From: an uncultured Lachnospiraceae bacterium
GTDB lineage: Bacteria; Bacillota; Clostridia; Lachnospirales; Lachnospiraceae
NCBI GenBank assembly: GCA_934343915.1
Contig: CAKRIL010000020.1
Coordinates: 1 to 60,180, forward strand
DNA length: 60,180 bases
Direction of reading: 5' to 3'
Positions 51,673-59,246 of this stretch are shown one piece after another; the stretch's first letter is position 1; the number at the start of each line of letters is the position of its first letter. Both the position numbers and the translations under genes were made by a program. The notes beneath the pieces are model-generated. The model saw nothing but the letters and a program-made list of their open reading frames with translations, was not told where the DNA came from and made no database searches.

Positions 51673-52488
51673 CTACAAAAGATATTCCACAACATCTCCA
51701 AGCCCTGCCGGTTCATCTACGGGCGCAAGCTTTAGATAATCCTTCGACGTATCAATCACTCCAACCGAAAAGCTCTCCTCATCCCTTCTTCCTACAAGTG
51801 CCTTCTGCATATAATCGAGCTGATTTCTGCTTCCCTTCACGATATGATACCTTTCCGTCAGCTCCTCCTTCGTCCCGAAGTATGCCTGCTGGCCTTTCTT
51901 TATGGCGAGCACATAATCAGCCATCTTGTCAAGCTCCTCCATCACATGGCTCGCCCAGAATATGATATGCCCCTCATCCTCATAATCACTTACCAGCTTA
52001 TAGAGTTCCTCCCTCGCATAGCTGTCAAGATGTGCCGACGGCTCATCAAGAAACAATACCTCCGACTTGTACGCGAACGCAAATGCCATCTGCACAACCA
52101 TGATATTTCCTCTCGACAGCTTCTCAAGCGGCTTTCCCTGAGGAATATTGTACCTTCTCAGAACATCATAATACTTTTCGCCGTCAAAACCCTCATAAAA
52201 GCTTCCGAAGCACTTATAAAGCTCCTTCGGCGTGTAATCTTTCGGAAAAGGACACCTCTCAAGAATAAACGCAAAGTGTTTTTTCACATCCTCATCATCC
52301 TCTGAAATCCACCCACACTCACCTTCAGCCTTCTCCGTCCCTAGCAGGCAGTTAAACAACGTGCTCTTGCCGCAGCCGTTTCTTCCGATGACCGCCACAA
52401 TATATCCGGCGTCGACGTCCATGTCAATCGGTCCGAGTTCAAAATCGTTGTATTTCTTTTTTAAGTTTCTTATATGCAGCCCTTTCAT
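51673..52488 (-). CDS. ABC transporter ATPase
   Basis: A 271-residue ATPase: Walker A GRNGCGKST (35-43), signature LSRGN in place of the usual LSGGQ, Walker B VLFLDEPSAHLD, and a switch His in WASHVMEEL. The start is at MKGLHIRNLK, five bases after GGGAGGG; seven codons further upstream are rejected. It is the first gene of the operon and lies behind the operator-promoter at 52572-52625. Together with the permease it forms an exporter-type unit. Confidence 0.92.
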   Translation of the reverse strand: MKGLHIRNLKKKYNDFELGPIDMDVDAGYIVAVIGRNGCGKSTLFNCLLGTEKAEGECGWISEDDEDVKKHFAFILERCPFPKDYTPKELYKCFGSFYEGFDGEKYYDVLRRYNIPQGKPLEKLSRGNIMVVQMAFAFAYKSEVLFLDEPSAHLDSYAREELYKLVSDYEDEGHIIFWASHVMEELDKMADYVLAIKKGQQAYFGTKEELTERYHIVKGSRNQLDYMQKALVGRRDEESFSVGVIDTSKDYLKLAPVDEPAGLGDVVEYLL

Positions 52489-52571
52489 ACAATCCCTCCC
52501 TGCCATCACTGTGCATTGACTATAACCGTGTTTTATTTTTTGTTATATAAGTTTCTATATATCTGTTATGT

Positions 52572-52606
52572 GCTGTGTATATCTGTGTATATACAATATA
52601 TACAGC
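52572..52606. promoter_or_regulatory. Probable GntR operator of the ABC operon
   Basis: An imperfect inverted repeat, 52572-52582 with 52596-52606 (10 of 11 match), with a perfect palindrome TGTATATACA (52586-52595) in its middle. It covers the -10 and start site of the ABC promoter. The arrangement suits a YtrA-type repressor acting on its own operon. Confidence 0.6.
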
Positions 52607-52625
52607 TTATGCACAGTTTTGTCAA
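52597..52625 (-). promoter_or_regulatory. Promoter of the ABC operon
   Basis: Minus strand TTGACA (52620-52625), perfect -35, and TATATA (52597-52602), spacer 17 bases. The -10 lies inside the operator palindrome. Confidence 0.8.
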
Positions 52626-52664
52626 TACCTTTTTTAAACTATATCAAATCAATTTGGGTGCAAA

Positions 52665-52691
52665 AAGTCCGGCTCTCCCCAAGCCGGACTT
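52665..52691 (-). terminator. Terminator of the beta-propeller gene
   Basis: Ten-base stem AAGTCCGGCT with AGCCGGACTT, loop of seven bases, followed by TTTTT-type sequence on the minus strand. It lies 22 bases after the stop at 52713. Confidence 0.8.
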
Positions 52692-52712
52692 CCACGTTAA
52701 ATTATACCCCCA

Positions 52713-54830
52713 TCAAAGTTCAGTCACACCAATAAGGCTGTAATCATTCAATTCATAAGTATATATGCTCTCGACACCGTCAAAAATGTAGAGATAATCC
52801 CCTATATATACAGCCCTCGGATAATCGTATGAGTACACATCAAGCACACATTCGATAAGCTGTACAAAGCCTTCATTCTCATCATATGAATACAGTCTGT
52901 ACACCTGGGCAAGCCTTCCAACCAGATTAGCTCCGGTTTTATCCGTTTCGATTATATTCTCCTCGGCCACAAAGCCTATAAGGTTCCTCTCTGCGTTCAC
53001 AAGTATTGCCCTGTGCTCATAGAGAGCACCCGAATAATACGCTTCAAGCTGCAGCCTGTTCTCCTCATATATATCATAAGGATCACTTATGTCAAACATA
53101 CTCATCTTGACATTGCTGACTCTGCCGCTGCTCTCATCCGCTTCGTACCCAAGACCGAACATTTTTCCTTCTCCGTAAGGATGAAGATATTCTGAAAATC
53201 CCGGAAGCTTAAGTTCATCAACTATGACCGGATCAGCCGGGTCGGACATATCGACCACGAACAGTGGGTCCGTATTTCTAAACGTCACAAAATATGCCAT
53301 ATTGCCGAGAAATCTTGATGATTTAACTGTCTCACCATTAGCGATATCCTCGATGCTTCCCACAAGCTTTAAGTCGCTGTCAAAAATATACAGTCCGCAG
53401 CTCGGTTCATAATAGGTATAATCATATGTGGTCGTCACAATTCTGATATATCCGTTATACTCACTGAAAGAGAACTGACTGTCAGCGCTTCCGCATACCT
53501 CTGTCTCACCTGCATATTCAATATTTCCGTTTTCTATGGAGAACTTCATAAGCCTGCTTCTTGATTTCTCAGTCTCATATCCGGTTATTCCTTCACTCTG
53601 CACGCCATCCGTCTGCGATTCATCATTCTCCACATCATTAATTATCTCATAACCATACCACATATACGGCTGATATGAGAGAAAATATATTGCATTCTCA
53701 CTCACATACATATTGTCAGAGCTCAATACCACCGCCTCTGTGTCCTTATATGACATCGGATTCTTCAAGTCAACAGAGCCTATTACCGTATAGCTTCTGT
53801 CGCTCACATACTCAGGACAATATATATTATTCTCACCTGCAAGCATACCGTCATACATCGGAATATAGCTTTCATATTCACCCTCGCTGCAGCTGTAATC
53901 CGGCGTATAGTGTGATATCATATATAGCACGCCGTCGGTAATTCTCGATGATACATAGTATCCGCTCTGAGTCACCATATTGATATACTTAGGAGCTTCT
54001 TTGTCCGATATATCATAAAATATCCCGAAGCTTATGCAGCCGGATTCATAGACATAGCTGTTATAGGCATATCCCGTAATAACCAGTAAATTTCCATCAA
54101 CATACATCGTGTTGTAATCTACATACTCATACCCCGCAAGCTTATCAAGCTGTATCCGGCTGCTCTCATCAAGCACTCCGCCGTCTACGGCACATATCGA
54201 GACAGAACGTGTTCCCACATACACATCATCCGGCTTCTTCATCACATAGAGATACTTTCCGTCGGTGATAAAAATATTGCCCTCTGACACCCCCTCCTCC
54301 TGGTCATTATTCTTCGAAAAATCTTTACTGTCTGAGCCTGAGGCAGTGTCCGTAGTTATATCATTCCGCACATTCTCATTAACCGCACTGTCATAATGTC
54401 CTGCACCTGTTTCCGCACTGCCTGTTATACCACTGTCATTCAGAATATAATAACCGTCATCAATATAATTTCTTCCTATAAGCTTTTCATAAAGCTCATC
54501 ATATATCGTCATTTCCATGCCAGCTGTCACCCCTGTTGTTTCTTCAGCCGTTGTCTCCAGCATCTTTTCATACCCATACATATCCTCATTGCTGCCGGAA
54601 GTATTTTTCGGAGACAGTCTGCCCACCATCGACGCTCCCGCCGCAACCACAATTACTGCCGCTGCCGCCAGTGCAAAGCTTCTTATATTCCTTGATAGCT
54701 TCTTTACACCTTGCTTCTTTGTATTATCTGCCCCTGCATCCAGCTTTTTTGATATATTCTCAGGCAGGAGAGATTCAGGCACATCCACTTCATCATCCTT
54801 TATCCTATCCCTCAAAAATTTATCATCCAT
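52713..54830 (-). CDS. Membrane-anchored beta-propeller protein, probable anti-sigma factor
   Basis: A 705-residue protein. Residues 1-45 are a charged cytoplasmic tail (LRDRIKDDEVDVPESLLPEN), followed by one membrane segment (about 50-70), a Thr/Ser/Asp-rich linker to about 160, then an outer domain of repeated blades (YVMKKPDDVYVG, GSVDLKNPMSYKDTE, FDISDPYDIYEENRL), matching the C-terminal beta-propeller family PF09826. The start is at MDDKFLRD, seven bases after GGAGG. It follows a sigma-factor gene by 35 bases, so the tail may hold that sigma. Confidence 0.85.
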   Translation of the reverse strand: MDDKFLRDRIKDDEVDVPESLLPENISKKLDAGADNTKKQGVKKLSRNIRSFALAAAAVIVVAAGASMVGRLSPKNTSGSNEDMYGYEKMLETTAEETTGVTAGMEMTIYDELYEKLIGRNYIDDGYYILNDSGITGSAETGAGHYDSAVNENVRNDITTDTASGSDSKDFSKNNDQEEGVSEGNIFITDGKYLYVMKKPDDVYVGTRSVSICAVDGGVLDESSRIQLDKLAGYEYVDYNTMYVDGNLLVITGYAYNSYVYESGCISFGIFYDISDKEAPKYINMVTQSGYYVSSRITDGVLYMISHYTPDYSCSEGEYESYIPMYDGMLAGENNIYCPEYVSDRSYTVIGSVDLKNPMSYKDTEAVVLSSDNMYVSENAIYFLSYQPYMWYGYEIINDVENDESQTDGVQSEGITGYETEKSRSRLMKFSIENGNIEYAGETEVCGSADSQFSFSEYNGYIRIVTTTYDYTYYEPSCGLYIFDSDLKLVGSIEDIANGETVKSSRFLGNMAYFVTFRNTDPLFVVDMSDPADPVIVDELKLPGFSEYLHPYGEGKMFGLGYEADESSGRVSNVKMSMFDISDPYDIYEENRLQLEAYYSGALYEHRAILVNAERNLIGFVAEENIIETDKTGANLVGRLAQVYRLYSYDENEGFVQLIECVLDVYSYDYPRAVYIGDYLYIFDGVESIYTYELNDYSLIGVTEL

Positions 54831-54865
54831 GTTCATTCCTCCATTTCACATATAACCCGCATATT

Positions 54866-55336
54866 CTATACCAACATTTTTCTGAGCTTTTCAAGTGCCC
54901 TGCTCTTGACCGTCCGAACCGTATTGTGGTTCATCTTCATCAGCCTCGCGATTGTCTCGCCTTCATACCCTGCAATCAAGGACATGGCAATCACCTGACG
55001 TTCCCTGTCATCAAGCATCGCAAATGCATTCTGTAAGTCAACTCTGCCCGCGATATCCTCTGCCTCCACAGATACCACCGTATCCAATGCCTCATCAAGC
55101 TCCAAGGTCTTGTTGACATACCCCTTAAGCTTTCTCTTGCACTTCGCGGATAATATCTTAAATATCCAGCCTTTAAATGCCCCCTTATCCCTCAATTTCC
55201 CGAATTCGGCATACGCATCGACCACCGCTTCACTCACGGCATCCTCCGCGTCCTCCCTGTTTCCAAGGACATAGAGCGCATACCTGTATAAATCCTTATA
55301 TACTGCAGTATATAATTCGATAAATTCATCCTTCAT
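54866..55336 (-). CDS. RNA polymerase sigma factor, ECF-like
   Basis: A 156-residue sigma-70 family protein with regions 2 (YTAVYKDLYRYALYVLGNRE) and 4 (LDDRERQVIAMSLIAGYEGE) only, so of the ECF type. The start is at MKDEFIELYT, six bases after GGGGGA; eleven earlier codons are rejected. It is 35 bases upstream of the beta-propeller gene. A seven-base inverted repeat (55369-55394) lies just upstream, where an autoregulatory promoter would be expected. Confidence 0.93.
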   Translation of the reverse strand: MKDEFIELYTAVYKDLYRYALYVLGNREDAEDAVSEAVVDAYAEFGKLRDKGAFKGWIFKILSAKCKRKLKGYVNKTLELDEALDTVVSVEAEDIAGRVDLQNAFAMLDDRERQVIAMSLIAGYEGETIARLMKMNHNTVRTVKSRALEKLRKMLV

Positions 55337-55368
55337 GTAAAATCCCCCTGGCGGATTGTCTTTTATCA

Positions 55369-55394
55369 ATGCGTATACATTACTGCTTACGCAT
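55369..55394. promoter_or_regulatory. Inverted repeat upstream of the sigma-factor gene
   Basis: ATGCGTA (55369-55375) and TACGCAT (55388-55394). On the minus strand TTGATG lies just upstream and TATACG inside, 18 bases apart. It could be a promoter or operator; I cannot tell which. Confidence 0.4.
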
Positions 55395-55481
55395 TCATCA
55401 ACTTTAAAGTCATATAATAAGTGTACATATATGCGGAAATTGTTTCAAGAAATTAAAATAAATTATTCCCGACATGACAAA

Positions 55482-55516
55482 AAGAGGCTTGATTCCATAT
55501 CGGAATCAAGCCTCTT
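55482..55516 (-). terminator. Terminator of rny
   Basis: A fifteen-base perfect stem (55482-55496 with 55502-55516), loop of five, followed on the minus strand by TTTTTGTC. It lies 44 bases after the rny stop. Confidence 0.88.
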
Positions 55517-55560
55517 AATTGTTGCTTGCTATTCTTTATTAACTTATGACTATGTAAGTT

Positions 55561-57108
55561 CTACTTAGCATAATCAACTACTCGCGACTCGCGGATTAAG
55601 CTGACCTTAATCTGACCGGGATACTGTAACTCTGCTTCTATCTTCTTAGAAATATCCCTTGCAAGAAGTACCATCTCAGCATCATCAACTGTTTCAGGAA
55701 CTACCATAATTCTGACTTCCCTACCTGCCTGAATAGCAAAAGACTTCTCAACGCCATCAAAGGAATTGGTAATATCTTCTAACTGTTTAAGTCTGTTGGT
55801 ATATGTCTCAAGTGTCTCTCTGCGCGCACCAGGTCTTGCAGCAGATATAGCATCCGCAGCCTGTACGATGCATGCAATGAGTGACTGAGGTTCAACATCT
55901 CCGTGGTGTGCCTCTACTGCATTAATAACAATATCGGACTCCTTGTACTTCTTACAAAGGTCAACACCAATCTGAATATGTGAGCCTTCCATCTCGTGAT
56001 CAAGTGCCTTACCAATATCATGCAGGAGACCTGCACGCTTGGCGGTTCTGATATCAACACCAATCTCACCGGCAAGTAAACCGGAAAGATGTGCAACCTC
56101 AATCGAATGCTTGAGTGCATTCTGACCATAACTTGTTCTGAACTTCATCTTACCGAGAAGTCTTACAAGTTCAGGGTGTATGCCGTGAACACCAACTTCA
56201 AGTGTCGCAGCCTCGCCCTCTTCTCTCATCATGGTCTCAACTTCCTTCTGTGCCTTCTCAACCATCTCTTCAATTCTTGCAGGATGGATACGACCGTCAA
56301 CAATAAGCTTCTCAAGAGCTATTCTTGCGACCTCACGGCGCACCGGATCAAATCCGGACAGGATAACTGCCTCAGGAGTATCGTCGATTATTAAATCAAC
56401 TCCCGTCAATGTCTCAAGAGTTCTGATGTTACGTCCCTCTCTACCAATGATTCTGCCCTTCATCTCATCATTAGGAAGCTGAACAACTGAAATTGTGGCT
56501 TCGGATACATGATCAGCAGCACACTTCTGTATCGCTGTTACTATGTATTCCTTCGCCTTCTTGTTCGCCTCTTCCTTAGCTCTGGTCTCTAATTCCTTGA
56601 CCATAACTGCGGTTTCATGCTTTACTTCATCTTCAACAGTCTTCAAAAGATAATCTTTTGCTTGTTCGGAGGTTAAACCGGAAATCCTCTCCAGTTCCTG
56701 TACTCTCTTAGAGCTGAGCTCTTCAACTTCCTGTCTCTTACGATTAAGTTCCTCTTCCTTACGTCCAAGATTAGTATCCCGACGCTCAACAGCTTCAAGC
56801 TTCTTATCTAAGGTCTCTTCCTTCGCAAGAACACGACGCTCATACTTCTGAACCTCGGCTCTTCTCTCCTTAGTCTCCTTGTCAAGTTCATTCTTAGTCC
56901 TGATGGACTCTTCCTTCACTTCCAAAAGAGCTTCTTTCTTCTTGGTCTCTGCTGTCTTGAGGGCTTCATCTATTATCTCTCTTGCTTTGTCTTCCGCACT
57001 GCCAATCTTCTTCTCGATTACATTACGTCTATATGCATTAGCGACAAACCAAGTAATAGGTGCAACTATAATAATGGAAATTACTACAGCTAAAATCGTC
57101 TGTAACAC
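55561..57108 (-). CDS. rny: Ribonuclease Y
   Basis: A 515-residue membrane-bound endoribonuclease that starts mRNA decay in Firmicutes. An N-terminal membrane anchor (3-23) is followed by a long coiled coil (30-200), a KH RNA-binding domain (GRIIGREGRNIRTLETLTGV) and an HD hydrolase domain with GLLHDIGKALDHE. The start is GTG (57108), with GGAGG upstream. A strong promoter and terminator frame it as a single-gene unit downstream of recA and recX. Confidence 0.97.
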   Translation of the reverse strand: MLQTILAVVISIIIVAPITWFVANAYRRNVIEKKIGSAEDKAREIIDEALKTAETKKKEALLEVKEESIRTKNELDKETKERRAEVQKYERRVLAKEETLDKKLEAVERRDTNLGRKEEELNRKRQEVEELSSKRVQELERISGLTSEQAKDYLLKTVEDEVKHETAVMVKELETRAKEEANKKAKEYIVTAIQKCAADHVSEATISVVQLPNDEMKGRIIGREGRNIRTLETLTGVDLIIDDTPEAVILSGFDPVRREVARIALEKLIVDGRIHPARIEEMVEKAQKEVETMMREEGEAATLEVGVHGIHPELVRLLGKMKFRTSYGQNALKHSIEVAHLSGLLAGEIGVDIRTAKRAGLLHDIGKALDHEMEGSHIQIGVDLCKKYKESDIVINAVEAHHGDVEPQSLIACIVQAADAISAARPGARRETLETYTNRLKQLEDITNSFDGVEKSFAIQAGREVRIMVVPETVDDAEMVLLARDISKKIEAELQYPGQIKVSLIRESRVVDYAK

Positions 57109-57156
57109 AGGAGCACCTCCTTATTTAGTTTTCATTGTACAAAATACAACATTTAA

Positions 57157-57185
57157 ATTGTATACTTTTTTGGCATTTGTGTCAA
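57157..57185 (-). promoter_or_regulatory. Promoter of rny
   Basis: Minus strand TTGACA (57180-57185) and TACAAT (57157-57162), 17 bases apart. Confidence 0.8.
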
Positions 57186-57255
57186 GTGTTAAACAAATAA
57201 TATACAAAATTACAACAAATTCAACATTAATCAGGCATTCTCAGTCATGTATATA

Positions 57256-57873
57256 TCACTCATCACTTCTGAGTACTCTTCCGACACACTTAGAGGAAAA
57301 TCCCTTCCTCATAAGATACGCATACAGCTTCCTTCTGTCATCAAAATCAAGTCCGCCTATGTTGTCCTGTGTCACTGATTTCTTCCGAAGTGCAGCCCAT
57401 ACAGCCTCCGTATCATCCTCAGAATCAGGTCTCAATTCTTCAAGCACCTGTCGTATAATGTCCCTGTCAATTCCTCTTCTGTACAGCCTCTGTTCGATAT
57501 CTCTTCTGCTTCTGCCATGGCATGAATTCTCGACAAAATACTGCGCATATCTGAGGTCATCGATATAGCCGAACTTCTTGGCATACTCTATGCCTATCAG
57601 CGCATATCTCTCGACATATCCGCCCTCAATAAGCTTGTCATACACCTGCTTCTCCGTCTTCTGTGCAGACTTAAGTATATAGAGAGTTCTCGCCTTGACA
57701 CGCTTGGGAATAAGTTCCTCATCTATCTCGCGATATACCGACTCTTCAACTTCCTCACCGACCTCAAGACCATATCTGTATACCTCCTGATTATACAGTG
57801 AAAAAGCATACTCACCATCAATGCTTATTCTCTTGCGCTTCTTATCAAGCTCAGTAATATCCGTTACAATCAT
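57256..57873 (-). CDS. recX: Recombination regulator RecX
   Basis: A 205-residue three-helix-repeat protein that modulates RecA filaments. Family stretches are KRISIDGEYAFSLYNQEVY, GYVERYALIGIEYAKKFGYI, YFVENSCHGRSRRDIEQRL and RKSVTQDNIGGLDFDDRRKL. It begins 37 bases after recA and should be on the same SOS-controlled transcript. AAGAGG lies six bases before its ATG. Confidence 0.92.
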   Translation of the reverse strand: MIVTDITELDKKRKRISIDGEYAFSLYNQEVYRYGLEVGEEVEESVYREIDEELIPKRVKARTLYILKSAQKTEKQVYDKLIEGGYVERYALIGIEYAKKFGYIDDLRYAQYFVENSCHGRSRRDIEQRLYRRGIDRDIIRQVLEELRPDSEDDTEAVWAALRKKSVTQDNIGGLDFDDRRKLYAYLMRKGFSSKCVGRVLRSDE

Positions 57874-57910
57874 GCCATCCTCTTAAACAATCAAATTATG
57901 CAGCTATTCA

Positions 57911-58960
57911 CTACTCCTCGTCCTGTGCAAGTGAAGCAGCCGCATTCTCGCCAACTACCACGTCAGCCGGAAGTCCGTAGTGCTCACGCACCTTCTTCTC
58001 AACCTCAGCCATAACAGCAGGGTTATCACGGAGATACTGCTTCGCATTCTCACGTCCCTGACCAATCTTGGCATCATTGTATGCGAACCACGCACCGCTC
58101 TTAACAATAATGTTGAGATTAACTGCAAGGTCAAGAATATCTCCCTCTCTCGAGATTCCCTGTCCGAACATAATATCGAACTCAGCCTCCTTAAAAGGTG
58201 GAGCAATCTTATTCTTAACAACCTTAATTCTGGTTCTGTTTCCTACAACCTCTCCGCCCGACTTAAGAGCCTCGATTCTTCTGACATCAAGACGAATTGA
58301 TGAGTAGAACTTAAGCGCACGTCCACCGGTTGTAGTCTCAGGATTACCGAACATGACTCCGACCTTCTCACGGAGCTGGTTGATGAATATAACAACACAG
58401 TTAGTCTTGCTTATAACCGCTGTGAGCTTACGAAGTGCCTGTGACATAAGTCTCGCCTGAAGTCCGACGTGGGAATCACCCATGTCACCATCAATCTCAG
58501 CCTTCGGAACAAGTGCTGCAACAGAATCGACAATTATAATGTCGACCGCACCCGAACGAACCATGGTCTCTGTAATCTCGAGAGCCTGTTCGCCGTTATC
58601 CGGCTGTGAAATATACAGATTATCAATATCTACACCTATGTTCTTCGCGTATACAGGGTCAAGTGCATGCTCGGCATCTATGAAACCTGCTATACCGCCT
58701 CTCTTCTGAACCTCAGCAACCATATGAAGTGCAACCGTAGTCTTACCACTTGATTCAGGGCCGTATATCTCAATAATTCTTCCCTTAGGAACTCCTCCCA
58801 TTCCGAGTGCAATATCAAGACTGATTGAACCTGTCGGTATAGTCTCAACATTCATCGATGCAGATGGGTCTCCGAGCTTCATAACAGCTCCCTTGCCATA
58901 AGAACGCTCTATATTCGAAATAGCAGCTTCCAATGCCTTAATCTTATCTTCCTTAGCCAT
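57911..58960 (-). CDS. recA: Recombinase A
   Basis: A 349-residue recombinase and SOS co-protease. Walker A is GPESSGKTT (67-75), IDAEHALDP and the L1/L2 loop regions (SHVGLQARLMSQALRK, GNPETTTGGRALKFYSS) follow. The C-terminus is acidic. The start follows AGAAGGAG. Two LexA-type boxes and a promoter lie upstream (58993-59067), consistent with SOS control. Length and motifs are normal. Confidence 0.99.
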   Translation of the reverse strand: MAKEDKIKALEAAISNIERSYGKGAVMKLGDPSASMNVETIPTGSISLDIALGMGGVPKGRIIEIYGPESSGKTTVALHMVAEVQKRGGIAGFIDAEHALDPVYAKNIGVDIDNLYISQPDNGEQALEITETMVRSGAVDIIIVDSVAALVPKAEIDGDMGDSHVGLQARLMSQALRKLTAVISKTNCVVIFINQLREKVGVMFGNPETTTGGRALKFYSSIRLDVRRIEALKSGGEVVGNRTRIKVVKNKIAPPFKEAEFDIMFGQGISREGDILDLAVNLNIIVKSGAWFAYNDAKIGQGRENAKQYLRDNPAVMAEVEKKVREHYGLPADVVVGENAAASLAQDEE

Positions 58961-58992
58961 AACCTAATCTCCTTCTCTAATCACGTTCGACG

Positions 58993-59006
58993 CAAACTAA
59001 TGTTCG
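58993..59006. promoter_or_regulatory. LexA box next to the recA start site
   Basis: Minus strand CGAACATTAGTTTG, matching CGAAC-N4-GTTCG except one base. It lies just downstream of the -10. Confidence 0.75.
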
Positions 59007-59015
59007 TATGTACAC

Positions 59016-59044
59016 ACTATAATACATACAATCTCAAAAGTCAA
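59016..59044 (-). promoter_or_regulatory. Promoter of recA-recX
   Basis: Minus strand TTGACT (59039-59044) and TATAGT (59016-59021), 17 bases apart, flanked by two LexA-type boxes. Confidence 0.8.
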
Positions 59045-59053
59045 TATCTAAAT

Positions 59054-59067
59054 CGAACAAATTTTCG
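59054..59067. promoter_or_regulatory. Second LexA box, upstream of the recA -35
   Basis: Minus strand CGAAAATTTGTTCG, palindromic apart from the centre and agreeing with CGAACATATGTTCG at 12 of 14 positions. It is 10 bases upstream of the -35. Confidence 0.65.
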
Positions 59068-59193
59068 TATTGATGGGATACACTGACAATCGGCTCCGTG
59101 GGAATCGGGATACCGCCGATATTACAAAGACTCATTATTTCTTACCAAAAATATGATAACACAGCGATGAATATAATTCAATAATTAAATGCA

Positions 59194-59228
59194 AAAAGTC
59201 CGAAGGATAAAAATACCCCTCGGACTTT
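59194..59228 (-). terminator. Terminator of the YD-repeat gene
   Basis: Hairpin with arms AAAAGTCCGA and TCGGACTTTT with an inner TA/GG helix, and T's following on the minus strand. It ends 19 bases after the stop at 59247. Confidence 0.75.
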
Positions 59229-59246
59229 TCACCTGAAATACGAAGA

